A stretch of 10,305 nt of DNA from the NCBI GenBank assembly GCA_017408305.1, contig JAFQUU010000034.1:1-10305 (forward strand), given 5' to 3'. The position numbers and the translations under genes are program-made. This stretch comes from Clostridia bacterium. Lineage in GTDB: Bacteria; Bacillota; Clostridia; Christensenellales; UBA1242. The notes under the pieces are model-generated. The model saw only the letters and a list, made by a program, of their open reading frames with translations. It was not told the origin of the DNA and did not search any database. Below are positions 1 through 6,075 of the stretch, in pieces (position 1 is the first letter of the stretch; every line of letters starts with the position of its first letter).

Positions 1-705
1 AAGCACATCAAGCATCTTAAAACCAATTGGTTTTGGTTCGCCAACAGAAATGCCACCAATGGCAATACCACATTTTGCATAAGGCACAACATCGTTGAAA
101 GACTGAACCCTTAGGTCCTCATAAAAGTTGCCTTGGATAATTGGGAAAAGCATTTGGTTTTCATTTTTGTGGGCTTTTACGCAACGCTCTAGCCACTCTT
201 TTGTGCGTTTGTTGGCTGCTATTGCTTCCTCTTTGGTTGCACCATAAGGACTACACTCATCAAACGCCATAATGATGTCAGCACCCAAATCGTTTTGAAT
301 TTGCATACATTTTTCTGCGTTAAAGTGAAGTTTTTCGCCATTTAAGTGATTTCTAAACTCCACACCTTCATCAGTGATTTTTCTTAAATCTGACAAACTA
401 AACACTTGGAATCCACCACTATCTGTCAAAATTGGCCTATCCCAATTCATAAACTTATGAAGACCTCCTGCCTGTTTTACGATGTTTTCGCCTGGGCGAA
501 GATGAAGATGGTATGTGTTTGAAAGAATGATTTGTGCATTAACATCCTTCAGCATTTCCGGAGTAAGCCCCTTAACTGTTGCTTGTGTGCCAACTGGCAT
601 AAATACTGGTGTTTCAATCACGCCATGTGGGGTTGTGAATTTGCCAATCCTTGCCCCAGACTGTTTACACACCTTGACTGTTTCAAATTTAAATTTTTCG
701 CTCAT
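1..705 (-). CDS. tgt: tRNA-guanine transglycosylase (queuine tRNA-ribosyltransferase), 3' end outside window
   Basis: Tgt exchanges the guanine at the wobble position 34 of GUN-anticodon tRNAs for preQ1, the base-exchange step of bacterial queuosine synthesis, in the cytoplasm. The frame is open from the ATG at 703-705 to base 1, giving 235 residues. The family usually has about 370, so the C-terminal third, with the zinc-binding cysteines and histidine, lies beyond the left edge. Visible motifs are the DSGGFQVFSL block at residues 95-104, whose Asp95 is the expected catalytic residue, the AFDEC block near 147-151, a QGNFYEDLR block near 191-199 (usually QGG or QGS), and the substrate-loop motif GGISVGEP near 217-224. 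A strong AAGGAGG site overlaps the queA stop codon and fixes the start. It is the last visible gene of the ruvC-ruvA-ruvB-queA-tgt run, so it is probably cotranscribed with queA, the next enzyme of its own pathway. Confidence 0.96.
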   Translation of the reverse strand, partial: MSEKFKFETVKVCKQSGARIGKFTTPHGVIETPVFMPVGTQATVKGLTPEMLKDVNAQIILSNTYHLHLRPGENIVKQAGGLHKFMNWDRPILTDSGGFQVFSLSDLRKITDEGVEFRNHLNGEKLHFNAEKCMQIQNDLGADIIMAFDECSPYGATKEEAIAANKRTKEWLERCVKAHKNENQMLFPIIQGNFYEDLRVQSFNDVVPYAKCGIAIGGISVGEPKPIGFKMLDVL

Positions 706-715
706 AATTTCCTCC

Positions 716-1747
716 TTAAACAATTAAACAGCAATCGCCAAAACTAAAAAACCTATATTTTTGTTTGACTGCCTCATTATAAAATCTTAAAGTTTCATCC
801 ACTCCACAAAGTGCCGACACTAGCATAATAAGCGTGCTTTCTGGCAAGTGGAAGTTTGTAATTAGTGCATCAACCACCTGAAATTTGTAGCCTGGATAAA
901 TAAATATTTTTGTTTCGCCAAATCCTGCTTTAACAAAGCCACCATTGCCACAAGTTTCAAGCACCCTTACGCTTGTTGTGCCAACTGCAATCACTCTGCG
1001 ACCTTCTTTTTTGGCATTATTTATTATTTCTGCACTCTCTTCAGTCAGTTTATAAAACTCGGAGTGCATATCGTGGTTTAAGATATTGTCTTCTTTTACA
1101 GGCCTAAATGTGCCAAGCCCAACATGAAGAAGAACTTCAACAACCTCTATGCCCTTGGCCTTGATTTTCTCCAAAATTTCTTTTGTAAAGTGTAGACCTG
1201 CAGTTGGTGCTGCACTTGAGCCTTCTTCTTTACTATAAACGGTTTGATAGCGTTCTTTATCCTCAAGTTTTGCTTTTATGTAATGTGGAAGTGGCATTTC
1301 ACCAATTTCATCAAGTGCTTCTTCAAACACGCCTTCAAATTTAAAAGCAATTTCACACGCACCGTAATCGCCAATTTTTAAAATCTCTCCAGAAAGTTTT
1401 TCTGAAAACTTTAGGACTGTGCCTACTTTTAAGCGTTTTGTTGGCCTTGCAAGCACTTCCCAATCGGTTAGGTTTTTACGCTTCTGGAGAAGAATTTCAA
1501 TTTTTGCACCTGTTTCTTCCTTAATGCCATAAAGCCTTGCAGGAAGCACCCTTGAAGAATTTATGACAAGCACATCACCTGCCTTTAAGTAATCCAAGAC
1601 ATCATAAAAGTGCTTATGCTGGATATCCTTTGTTTGCCTGTTATACACAAGCATTCTTGACTCCTCACGATTTTTTAGTGGGGTTTGTGCAATAAGTTCT
1701 TCTGGCAAATCATAAAAATATGTTTGTTTTTGTAATATATCTTTCAT
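716..1747 (-). CDS. queA: S-adenosylmethionine:tRNA ribosyltransferase-isomerase
   Basis: QueA transfers and isomerises the ribosyl part of S-adenosylmethionine onto preQ1 in tRNA, making epoxyqueuosine, the step after Tgt. The 343-residue length is normal for the family. Recognisable blocks are YDLPEELIAQTPL near residues 12-24 followed by SRMLVY, the loop INSSRVLPARL at 62-72, SSAAPTAGLHFT at 177-188, LLHVGLGTFRPV at 206-217, GTTSVRVLE at 256-264, the ITNFHLPESTLIMLVSA block near 296-312, and the C-terminal RFFSFGD at 332-338. Three bases separate its ATG from the ruvB stop codon. The ribosome binding site is weak and lies in the last codons of ruvB, so translational coupling is likely (inference). 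The pairing with tgt is the common one in Bacillota, where ruvAB-queA-tgt clusters are frequent. Confidence 0.97.
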   Translation of the reverse strand: MKDILQKQTYFYDLPEELIAQTPLKNREESRMLVYNRQTKDIQHKHFYDVLDYLKAGDVLVINSSRVLPARLYGIKEETGAKIEILLQKRKNLTDWEVLARPTKRLKVGTVLKFSEKLSGEILKIGDYGACEIAFKFEGVFEEALDEIGEMPLPHYIKAKLEDKERYQTVYSKEEGSSAAPTAGLHFTKEILEKIKAKGIEVVEVLLHVGLGTFRPVKEDNILNHDMHSEFYKLTEESAEIINNAKKEGRRVIAVGTTSVRVLETCGNGGFVKAGFGETKIFIYPGYKFQVVDALITNFHLPESTLIMLVSALCGVDETLRFYNEAVKQKYRFFSFGDCCLIV

Positions 1748-1750
1748 TTC

Positions 1751-2791
1751 TCACTCATCATTTTCATATATTTCAAGTTCACTGGCCTTAGATTTTGAAA
1801 GTGGAATACCTAAATGCTCATACGCTTCTTTAAGGGCAATTCTTCCCCTACTTGTGCGTGCGATATACCCCCTTTGGAGCAAATACGGCTCATACACATC
1901 TTCAACCGTGGTTGAATCTTCCCCACAAATTGCAGAAAGTGTGTCAAGCCCCACAGGGCCACCATCAAACTTGTTTATTATTGTTTCTAAAAGTTTTCTG
2001 TCAATGTTATCAAGACCAGACTTGTCAATTTCAAGGCTTGAAAGTGCCTTATTTGTAATTTCTATATCAATCTTTGCTTTGTCTTCAACTTCAGCAAAGT
2101 CCCTCACCCTTTTCAAAAGGCGATTGGCAATACGTGGCGTGCCACGACTTCGTTTTGCAATTTCCATACTTGCATCTTCATCAATGCTGATATTTAAAAT
2201 TTTTGCACTGCGAGTTATGATTTCTTTAAGTTCTTCATCACTATACATCTCAAGCCTGCAAAGCACCCCAAACCTATCACGAAGTGGGCCTGTCAAAAGC
2301 CCAGCCCTTGTGGTTGCACCAATAAGTGTGAACGGCTGAATTTTAAGACGCATACTTTTGGCACTTGGGCCTTTTCCAACCACAAAGTCAAGCGCATAGT
2401 CTTCCATTGCAGGATACAAAATTTCTTCAACTGTTTTGTTTAAGCGATGAATTTCATCAATAAACAAAACATCATTTTTGTTTAGGTTTGTAAGGATTGC
2501 AGCAAGGTCAGCAGCATGCTCTATCACAGGGCCACTTGTGATTTTGATTTGACTGCCAAGTTCGTTTGCGATAATGTGTGAAAGCGTGGTTTTACCAAGC
2601 CCTGGTGGTCCATACAAAAGAATATGGTCCAGTGCTTCTTTACGCTTTTTGGCGGCCTTGATATACACTTCAAGGTTGCCCTTAACTTTGGTTTGACCAA
2701 CATATTCTGCCATACTGGTTGGGCGAAGGCTGTTTTCAATTTCAACATCAGTTAAGGTTTTTGAGGTTGAAATAAATCTGTTGTTTTCCAT
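1751..2791 (-). CDS. ruvB: Holliday junction branch migration ATPase RuvB
   Basis: RuvB is the hexameric AAA+ motor that, with RuvA, drives branch migration of Holliday junctions during recombinational repair. The protein has 346 residues, a normal length. Walker A is GPPGLGKTT at residues 61-69. Walker B is LFIDEIHR at 109-116. Sensor 1 is GATTR at 158-162, and the stretch LTGPLRDRFG at 166-175 carries the arginine finger region. The C-terminal third, from about residue 270, is the winged-helix DNA-binding domain, with GGPVGLDTLSA and the QRGYIARTSRGR segment. The start is set by a GGGGAG site formed by the last codons of ruvA, three bases upstream of the ATG being intergenic. All key ATPase residues appear intact, so it should be active with the RuvA and RuvC encoded just upstream. 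Confidence 0.98.
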   Translation of the reverse strand: MENNRFISTSKTLTDVEIENSLRPTSMAEYVGQTKVKGNLEVYIKAAKKRKEALDHILLYGPPGLGKTTLSHIIANELGSQIKITSGPVIEHAADLAAILTNLNKNDVLFIDEIHRLNKTVEEILYPAMEDYALDFVVGKGPSAKSMRLKIQPFTLIGATTRAGLLTGPLRDRFGVLCRLEMYSDEELKEIITRSAKILNISIDEDASMEIAKRSRGTPRIANRLLKRVRDFAEVEDKAKIDIEITNKALSSLEIDKSGLDNIDRKLLETIINKFDGGPVGLDTLSAICGEDSTTVEDVYEPYLLQRGYIARTSRGRIALKEAYEHLGIPLSKSKASELEIYENDE

Positions 2792-2794
2792 AAA

Positions 2795-3385
2795 CTATCT
2801 CCCCATATTTTTAAGTGCGTTTGCAACAATTTCTTCAGCACTATTAGTGCCAGCACTGTAAAGGCGTGCAAGGTGCATTGCCTCGTTTTTGGTAAGCCCA
2901 AGACTAACCAAAACTTGATAAGCACCCTCAATGGCGTCCTCGTTGTCGATAATAAAGCCTCTTTCAAGTGGGGTTATGCCAGATGGAGTTACTTTGTCTT
3001 GCAGTTCAAGCACAAGTCTTTCAGCAGTTTTTTTGCCAAGGCCTTTTATTCTTGAAAGAGCATGAGTATCTCCACTTGCAATAGCAACCACAAGGTCAGT
3101 AAATTTCATACCAGATAGAACTGCAAGTGCAACTTTTGCACCAACGCCACTTACAGACACCAAAAGTTCATAAAGATTTTTTTCTTCCAAACTTGAAAAA
3201 CCGATAAGCGAAATACTGTCTTCCTTAACTTGCATTACTGTATGCACTTTGGCAGTTGTGCCAACTGGGCCAACGCTTTCAAGCGTTGCAGTTGAAACAA
3301 GCATAAGGTAGCCTATGCCATTACTCTCCACCACAAGTTTGCCATCATATTTTTCGGCAATTTCGCCTTTTATGTAAGAAATCAT
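2795..3385 (-). CDS. ruvA: Holliday junction DNA-binding subunit RuvA
   Basis: RuvA binds the four-way junction as a tetramer and loads RuvB. The 196-residue protein begins with the typical OB-fold N-terminus (MISYIKGEIAEKYDGKLVVE) followed by the GIGY segment. Two helix-hairpin-helix motifs follow, one centred on LLVSVSGVGAKVALAVLS (residues 74-91) and one on ALSRIKGLGKKTAERLV (109-125). After a linker the C-terminal domain III, which contacts RuvB, contains AYQVLVSLGLTKNEA. A good AAAAGGAGAT site lies 6 to 8 bases before the ATG. Unlike the other junctions in this run, the gap to ruvC is long (110 bases) and filled by a GC-rich palindromic element ending close to this ribosome binding site, so ruvA expression could be influenced by it (inference). 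Confidence 0.97.
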   Translation of the reverse strand: MISYIKGEIAEKYDGKLVVESNGIGYLMLVSTATLESVGPVGTTAKVHTVMQVKEDSISLIGFSSLEEKNLYELLVSVSGVGAKVALAVLSGMKFTDLVVAIASGDTHALSRIKGLGKKTAERLVLELQDKVTPSGITPLERGFIIDNEDAIEGAYQVLVSLGLTKNEAMHLARLYSAGTNSAEEIVANALKNMGR

Positions 3386-3392
3386 ATTTTAT

Positions 3393-3400
3393 CTCCTTTT
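3393..3400 (-). promoter_or_regulatory. ruvA ribosome binding site next to the palindromic element
   Basis: Read on the minus strand this is AAAAGGAG, a strong Shine-Dalgarno site seven bases before the ruvA ATG. It lies only about six bases downstream of the nine-base C tract (minus strand) that closes the ruvC-ruvA cloverleaf element, so folding of that element could alter ribosome access (inference). Confidence 0.75.
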
Positions 3401-3406
3401 CTAATC

Positions 3407-3491
3407 GGGGGGGGGCTTGGGGCAAATTTCCCTTGGAAATTTGCAGGGCGAACGGCGTTCGCCCCGTGCGTTTAACGCACACCAAAGCCCC
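3407..3491. repeat. GC-rich cloverleaf palindromic element between ruvC and ruvA
   Basis: Three consecutive perfect hairpins, each with a three-base loop, are seen. The first is GCAAATTTCC/GGAAATTTGC (arms 3422-3431 and 3435-3444). The second is GGGCGAAC/GTTCGCCC (3446-3453 and 3457-3464). The third is GTGCGT/ACGCAC (3466-3471 and 3475-3480). An outer stem encloses all three: GGGGCTT at 3412-3418 pairs with AAGCCCC at 3485-3491, extended by GG/CC past one bulged A. The whole can fold as a four-arm cloverleaf in DNA or RNA. A run of nine G (3407-3415) flanks the left side. Its GC content contrasts sharply with its surroundings. It looks like a small intergenic repeat of the REP or MITE kind, possibly a mobile or domesticated unit. 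No second copy is present in the window and no target duplication is obvious. It has no T tract, so it is not a typical terminator. Confidence 0.8.
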
Positions 3492-3495
3492 ATGC

Positions 3496-3987
3496 TTACA
3501 CCCTATTTACATTAAGGGCTGAATTTATTTGGCTATGACAAATTGCAACTGCTAAGGCATCTGCAGTATCATCTGGTTTTGGCACAGCACCAAGCCCCAA
3601 AACATTTTTTACCATAAACTGCACCTGCTGTTTTTCTGCCCTGCCGTTACCAGTGAGTGCCTGCTTGATTTGAAGAGGTGTGTACTCAAACAAGTTTTTG
3701 CATTTTTTGTAGCAAGTTGTCAAAATCACCCCCCTTGCCTCTGCAACAGGAATCACAGTTGTAAGGTTTCTAAAGAAAAACAGTTCTTCAATTGCAATCT
3801 CGTCAGGCTTATACTCTTCCAAAATTTTTTCAAAACTTTCTTGTATAATCATAAGCCTTTCAGGAAGCGACATTTCCTTTGGTGTCGTCACAGCACCATA
3901 GTCCACAACCCGTATTTTGCCAAACTCGCTTTCAATCACGCCAAAGCCAATTATCCCATAACCAGGGTCTATTCCAAGAATTCTCAT
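3496..3987 (-). CDS. ruvC: Crossover junction endodeoxyribonuclease RuvC
   Basis: RuvC is the dimeric Holliday junction resolvase that nicks symmetrically related strands after RuvAB branch migration. The 163-residue protein has the expected acidic tetrad: Asp7 in MRILGIDPGYG, Glu67 in IAIEELFF, Asp140 and Asp143 in PDDTADALAVAICH. The EARGVIL and YTPLQIKQALTGNGRAEKQQV blocks are also typical. The ATG is certain because the family begins exactly with this RILGIDPG motif. There is no Shine-Dalgarno sequence before it. Instead a TTGCTT-17-TATACT promoter ends nine bases upstream of the ATG, so the message is probably leaderless or nearly so. It should be the first gene of a ruvC-ruvA-ruvB-queA-tgt operon, separated from ruvA by a cloverleaf palindrome. 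Confidence 0.97.
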   Translation of the reverse strand: MRILGIDPGYGIIGFGVIESEFGKIRVVDYGAVTTPKEMSLPERLMIIQESFEKILEEYKPDEIAIEELFFFRNLTTVIPVAEARGVILTTCYKKCKNLFEYTPLQIKQALTGNGRAEKQQVQFMVKNVLGLGAVPKPDDTADALAVAICHSQINSALNVNRV

Positions 3988-3996
3988 TGCTTATGC

Positions 3997-4025
3997 AGTA
4001 TAGCAAATTTCCACAAAAAAAGCAA
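3997..4025 (-). promoter_or_regulatory. Promoter of the ruvC operon
   Basis: On the minus strand a -35 TTGCTT (4025-4020), a 17-base spacer and a -10 TATACT (4002-3997) are seen. The predicted first base is near 3990, only about three bases before the ruvC ATG. The -35 box lies within the 3' arm and T tract of the terminator of the preceding gene, so the two signals share bases. Confidence 0.7.
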
Positions 4026-4044
4026 GGACTTTTCAATCCCTGCC
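4015..4044 (-). terminator. Intrinsic terminator of the small LRR-like gene
   Basis: On the minus strand, GCAGGGA (4043-4037) pairs with TCCTTGC (4028-4022) through one G-U pair, with an eight-base loop. A run of seven T (4021-4015) follows. It begins about ten bases past the stop codon of the gene at 4053-4529. Confidence 0.7.
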
Positions 4045-4052
4045 AACCCTTA

Positions 4053-4529
4053 TTACATTTCAAAATCTTTTTCAATATGTTGATTTTCTTTCTTCGCAAA
4101 CTCACTTGGTTTTTTAACCAAATTATTTTCAAAGTAAATACATTTTGCCTTGGCAAGAGTTTCCATAGACACAACTGTTGCATCATCAAGATACACACCT
4201 TCGCCAACTTCTTTAAGATTTGAAAGGTCTAAATTTGTGGCATTTAAACCAAACAAGTTTTTGCCAACATACTCCACGCCAAGTTTTACATTTTGAGTTT
4301 CGCTTACAGTTAGGTTGCCTTTAACATATTTAAGATTTGACAGGTCTAAATCATGCCAACCAGAAAAGTCTGCATTACCGAGGATTGCCTTATACTTGCA
4401 ACCATCAACTTTGTTGTACTTGTAATCTCCTTGATATATTTCAAAATAAGAACAGCCCAAAGTGTTTGCCACAAAATAAGCGTATTTTGAAAGCCCTGTG
4501 TTCAATATAATTTTTTGAGAAAATTTCAT
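4053..4529 (-). CDS. Unrecognised 158-residue protein with LRR-like repeats
   Basis: I do not recognise a named family. From about residue 60 the protein shows a solenoid-like repeat with a step of about 20 residues: LSNLKYVKGNLTVSET, then VEYVGKNLFGLNATNLDL, then LSNLKEVGEGVYLDDAT, then an imperfect fourth unit ending in CIYFENN. This resembles the leucine-rich-repeat-like pattern L..l.gnL.l..t found in many uncharacterised Clostridia and phage proteins. The double unit (39 residues, 117 bases) is visible in the DNA, where TAAGATTTGA at 4331 and at 4214 head nearly identical 21-base stretches. There is no clear signal peptide or membrane segment, so the protein is probably cytoplasmic. The start follows a GGGTGAT site that can pair with the extended anti-Shine-Dalgarno. 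It has its own terminator and candidate promoter inside the otherwise conserved yebC-ruvC block, which suggests a late insertion. A protein-binding role is only inference. Confidence 0.75.
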   Translation of the reverse strand: MKFSQKIILNTGLSKYAYFVANTLGCSYFEIYQGDYKYNKVDGCKYKAILGNADFSGWHDLDLSNLKYVKGNLTVSETQNVKLGVEYVGKNLFGLNATNLDLSNLKEVGEGVYLDDATVVSMETLAKAKCIYFENNLVKKPSEFAKKENQHIEKDFEM

Positions 4530-4546
4530 TTTATCACCCGTACCTT

Positions 4547-4575
4547 TTTATATAATAAAATTATTACAAAAACAA
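4547..4575 (-). promoter_or_regulatory. Candidate promoter of the LRR-like gene
   Basis: On the minus strand, TTGTTT (4575-4570) and TATAAA (4552-4547) are separated by 17 bases. The predicted start lies about 11 bases before the ATG at 4529, leaving room for the GGGTGAT ribosome binding site. The -35 match is only 3 of 6 and the region is very AT-rich, so this is tentative. Its -35 overlaps the T tract of the yebC terminator. Confidence 0.35.
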
Positions 4576-4607
4576 AAAAAAGTCAATCGATTTACAATAA
4601 TTGACTT
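4574..4607 (-). terminator. Intrinsic terminator at the end of yebC
   Basis: On the minus strand, AAGTCAAT (4607-4600) and ATTGACTT (4587-4580) form a perfect eight-pair stem with a 12-base loop, followed by T residues down to 4574. The 5' arm includes the first two bases of the yebC TAA stop codon. The stem is AT-rich, so termination may be partial. It marks the likely end of the infC-rpmI-rplT-trmH-yebC operon. Confidence 0.6.
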
Positions 4608-5328
4608 AAAATTTTACATTATGATAAATTTCCTGCACATCATCAAGTGCATCAAGGCCATCAAACATTTTTTCAAATGTTGCAAGCCCTTTTTCATCAA
4701 GTTCAACATACATATCTGGAATCTGGGTAATTGATTTTGATGCCAATGTAATGCCAGATTTTTCAAGTGCTTTGCAAACATCTTCAAAGTTTTGTGGGGT
4801 TGTAAACACTTCAAAACTGTCTTCATCTTCCACAATATCTTCTGCACCTGCTTCTACTGCAAGCATAAAGATGTCATCAAACGAAGTTTCTTCTGTTTTT
4901 TCAATAATGATTTGGCCTTTGGTTTTAAAAAGGTAAGAAACCGAACCACTTGTACCCAAACTTCCACCAAACTTGTCAAACATATGCCTTACATCACCAG
5001 CAGTACGATTTTTGTTATCGGTTAAGCACTCAACAATCACTGCACTGCCACCAATGCCATAACCTTCGTAAACAATGTTTTCAAAGTTTACACTGCCAAG
5101 CTCTCCATTCGCTTTTTTGATTGCCTTGGCGATTGTGTCGTTTGGCATATTGTTTTCTTTGGCTTTTTGAATTGCAAGCCTAAGGCGTGTGTTGTTTTCA
5201 GGGTCTGGACCTCCCTCTTTGACTGCAACTGAAATTTCACGGCCAAGTTTTGTAAAAACATTAGACCTTTGTGCATCAGCCTTACCTTTTCTGGCTTGAA
5301 TGTTATGCCATTTACTGTGTCCACTCAT
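4606..5328 (-). CDS. yebC: YebC/PmpR family translation-associated protein
   Basis: This 240-residue protein is a clear YebC/TACO1 family member. It opens with MSGHSKWHNIQARKGKADAQR and the FTKLGREI segment, then has the NNxRLRLAIQKAKENNMPNDTI block near residues 45-65. The conserved YEGYGIGG motif is at 87-94, CLTDNKNRT near 100-108, and GGSLGTSGSVSYLF near 120-133. The family was long annotated as transcriptional regulators (PmpR). More recent work links members to ribosomes and the relief of stalling at proline-rich stretches, so either role is possible. The ribosome binding site AGGA lies in the end of the upstream methyltransferase gene, with a two-base gap between the genes. In many bacteria yebC adjoins ruvC. 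Here a small gene and two terminators separate them. It closes the translation operon that begins with infC. Confidence 0.95.
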   Translation of the reverse strand: MSGHSKWHNIQARKGKADAQRSNVFTKLGREISVAVKEGGPDPENNTRLRLAIQKAKENNMPNDTIAKAIKKANGELGSVNFENIVYEGYGIGGSAVIVECLTDNKNRTAGDVRHMFDKFGGSLGTSGSVSYLFKTKGQIIIEKTEETSFDDIFMLAVEAGAEDIVEDEDSFEVFTTPQNFEDVCKALEKSGITLASKSITQIPDMYVELDEKGLATFEKMFDGLDALDDVQEIYHNVKF

Positions 5329-5330
5329 AA

Positions 5331-6074
5331 TTATTTTCCTTTTTTATTTGTAATTTCAAACATAATGATGCTTCCTGCAACACCAGCATTTAGGCTTTCA
5401 AGGCCATTTGCCATTGGGATTGAAATGTTTGTTTTGCAAAGCGAAGCAACTTCCTTACTTACGCCACTGCCTTCACTGCCAACAACAACTCCAACTGGCA
5501 TTTTGAGTGCAGTTTCAAAAATATTTATGCCGTCCATATCGCATTTTGCCAGATTTAAGTTATGCTCTTTGGCAAATGTGCAAAAATCTGCGCTTGACAT
5601 TTCATAAACGCCAAGTCTTAACACCGCTGACATTGAACTTCTGACAATTTTTGGGTTTGTGATATGCACGCAGTCAATCAAAAACACATCTTGAAAGTTT
5701 GCACCAAGGGCACTTCTAAGAAGCGTGCCAATATTTCCTGCATCTTGTAGGCCATCCAAAACCAAATAGTTGCCTTGAGGCACTTTAGGTTTGTTTGGCA
5801 AAAACTCAAACACAGCAACAATGCCTTGTGGAGTTATGGTGCCGGAAAACATTTTAATAATTTCTTCATTTGTCAAGACCATTTCTACGCCTTGTGGCAC
5901 CTCAAGTTTTGCTTGTTTTTCTTTGTCCACAAGCACAAAGCGAGGCGACAAACCATAAGAAATTACATCATTTATGCTTTTGGGATTATCCAAAAAAAGC
6001 AAAGAACTGTTTTTAAGTTTTTGCTTTTTTAAATCTTTTATAAAACTGTTTTGTTTTGAAAAAATTTCTTTCAT
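5331..6074 (-). CDS. TrmH/SpoU-family RNA 2'-O-methyltransferase
   Basis: This is a SPOUT-class enzyme that uses S-adenosylmethionine to methylate a ribose 2'-OH in rRNA or tRNA. The 247 residues comprise an N-terminal substrate-binding domain (about 1-95) of the kind that precedes the catalytic domain in 23S rRNA methyltransferases, then the knotted SpoU domain. Motif 1 is DGLQDAGNIGTLLR at 107-120 and includes the expected catalytic Arg120. Motif 2 is VVGSEGSGVS at 197-206. Motif 3 is IPMANGLESLNAGVAGSIIMFE at 219-240, where the usual SLNVSVA reads SLNAGVA. The exact target nucleotide cannot be told from sequence, so I give no symbol. It starts one base after the rplT stop codon with no visible ribosome binding site, which suggests translational coupling to L20 synthesis (inference). 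A methyltransferase directly after rplT is a common arrangement in Clostridia. Confidence 0.92.
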   Translation of the reverse strand: MKEIFSKQNSFIKDLKKQKLKNSSLLFLDNPKSINDVISYGLSPRFVLVDKEKQAKLEVPQGVEMVLTNEEIIKMFSGTITPQGIVAVFEFLPNKPKVPQGNYLVLDGLQDAGNIGTLLRSALGANFQDVFLIDCVHITNPKIVRSSMSAVLRLGVYEMSSADFCTFAKEHNLNLAKCDMDGINIFETALKMPVGVVVGSEGSGVSKEVASLCKTNISIPMANGLESLNAGVAGSIIMFEITNKKGK

Positions 6075-6075
6075 A

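Noticed and set aside
1852..2339. Plus-strand open frame of 161 codons opposite ruvB
   Set aside because: It is an antisense shadow of a well-conserved gene with no recognisable domain and no ribosome binding site that I could support.
3407..3491. tRNA-like reading of the ruvC-ruvA cloverleaf
   Set aside because: All three inner loops have only three bases, so there is no seven-base anticodon loop, no T-loop GTTCRA motif with a seven-base loop, and no D-loop. It is a palindromic element, not a tRNA gene.
3670..4223. Plus-strand open frames of 137 and 114 codons opposite ruvC and the LRR-like gene
   Set aside because: Their composition is that of shadow frames. They cross two gene boundaries, a terminator and a promoter of the opposite strand.
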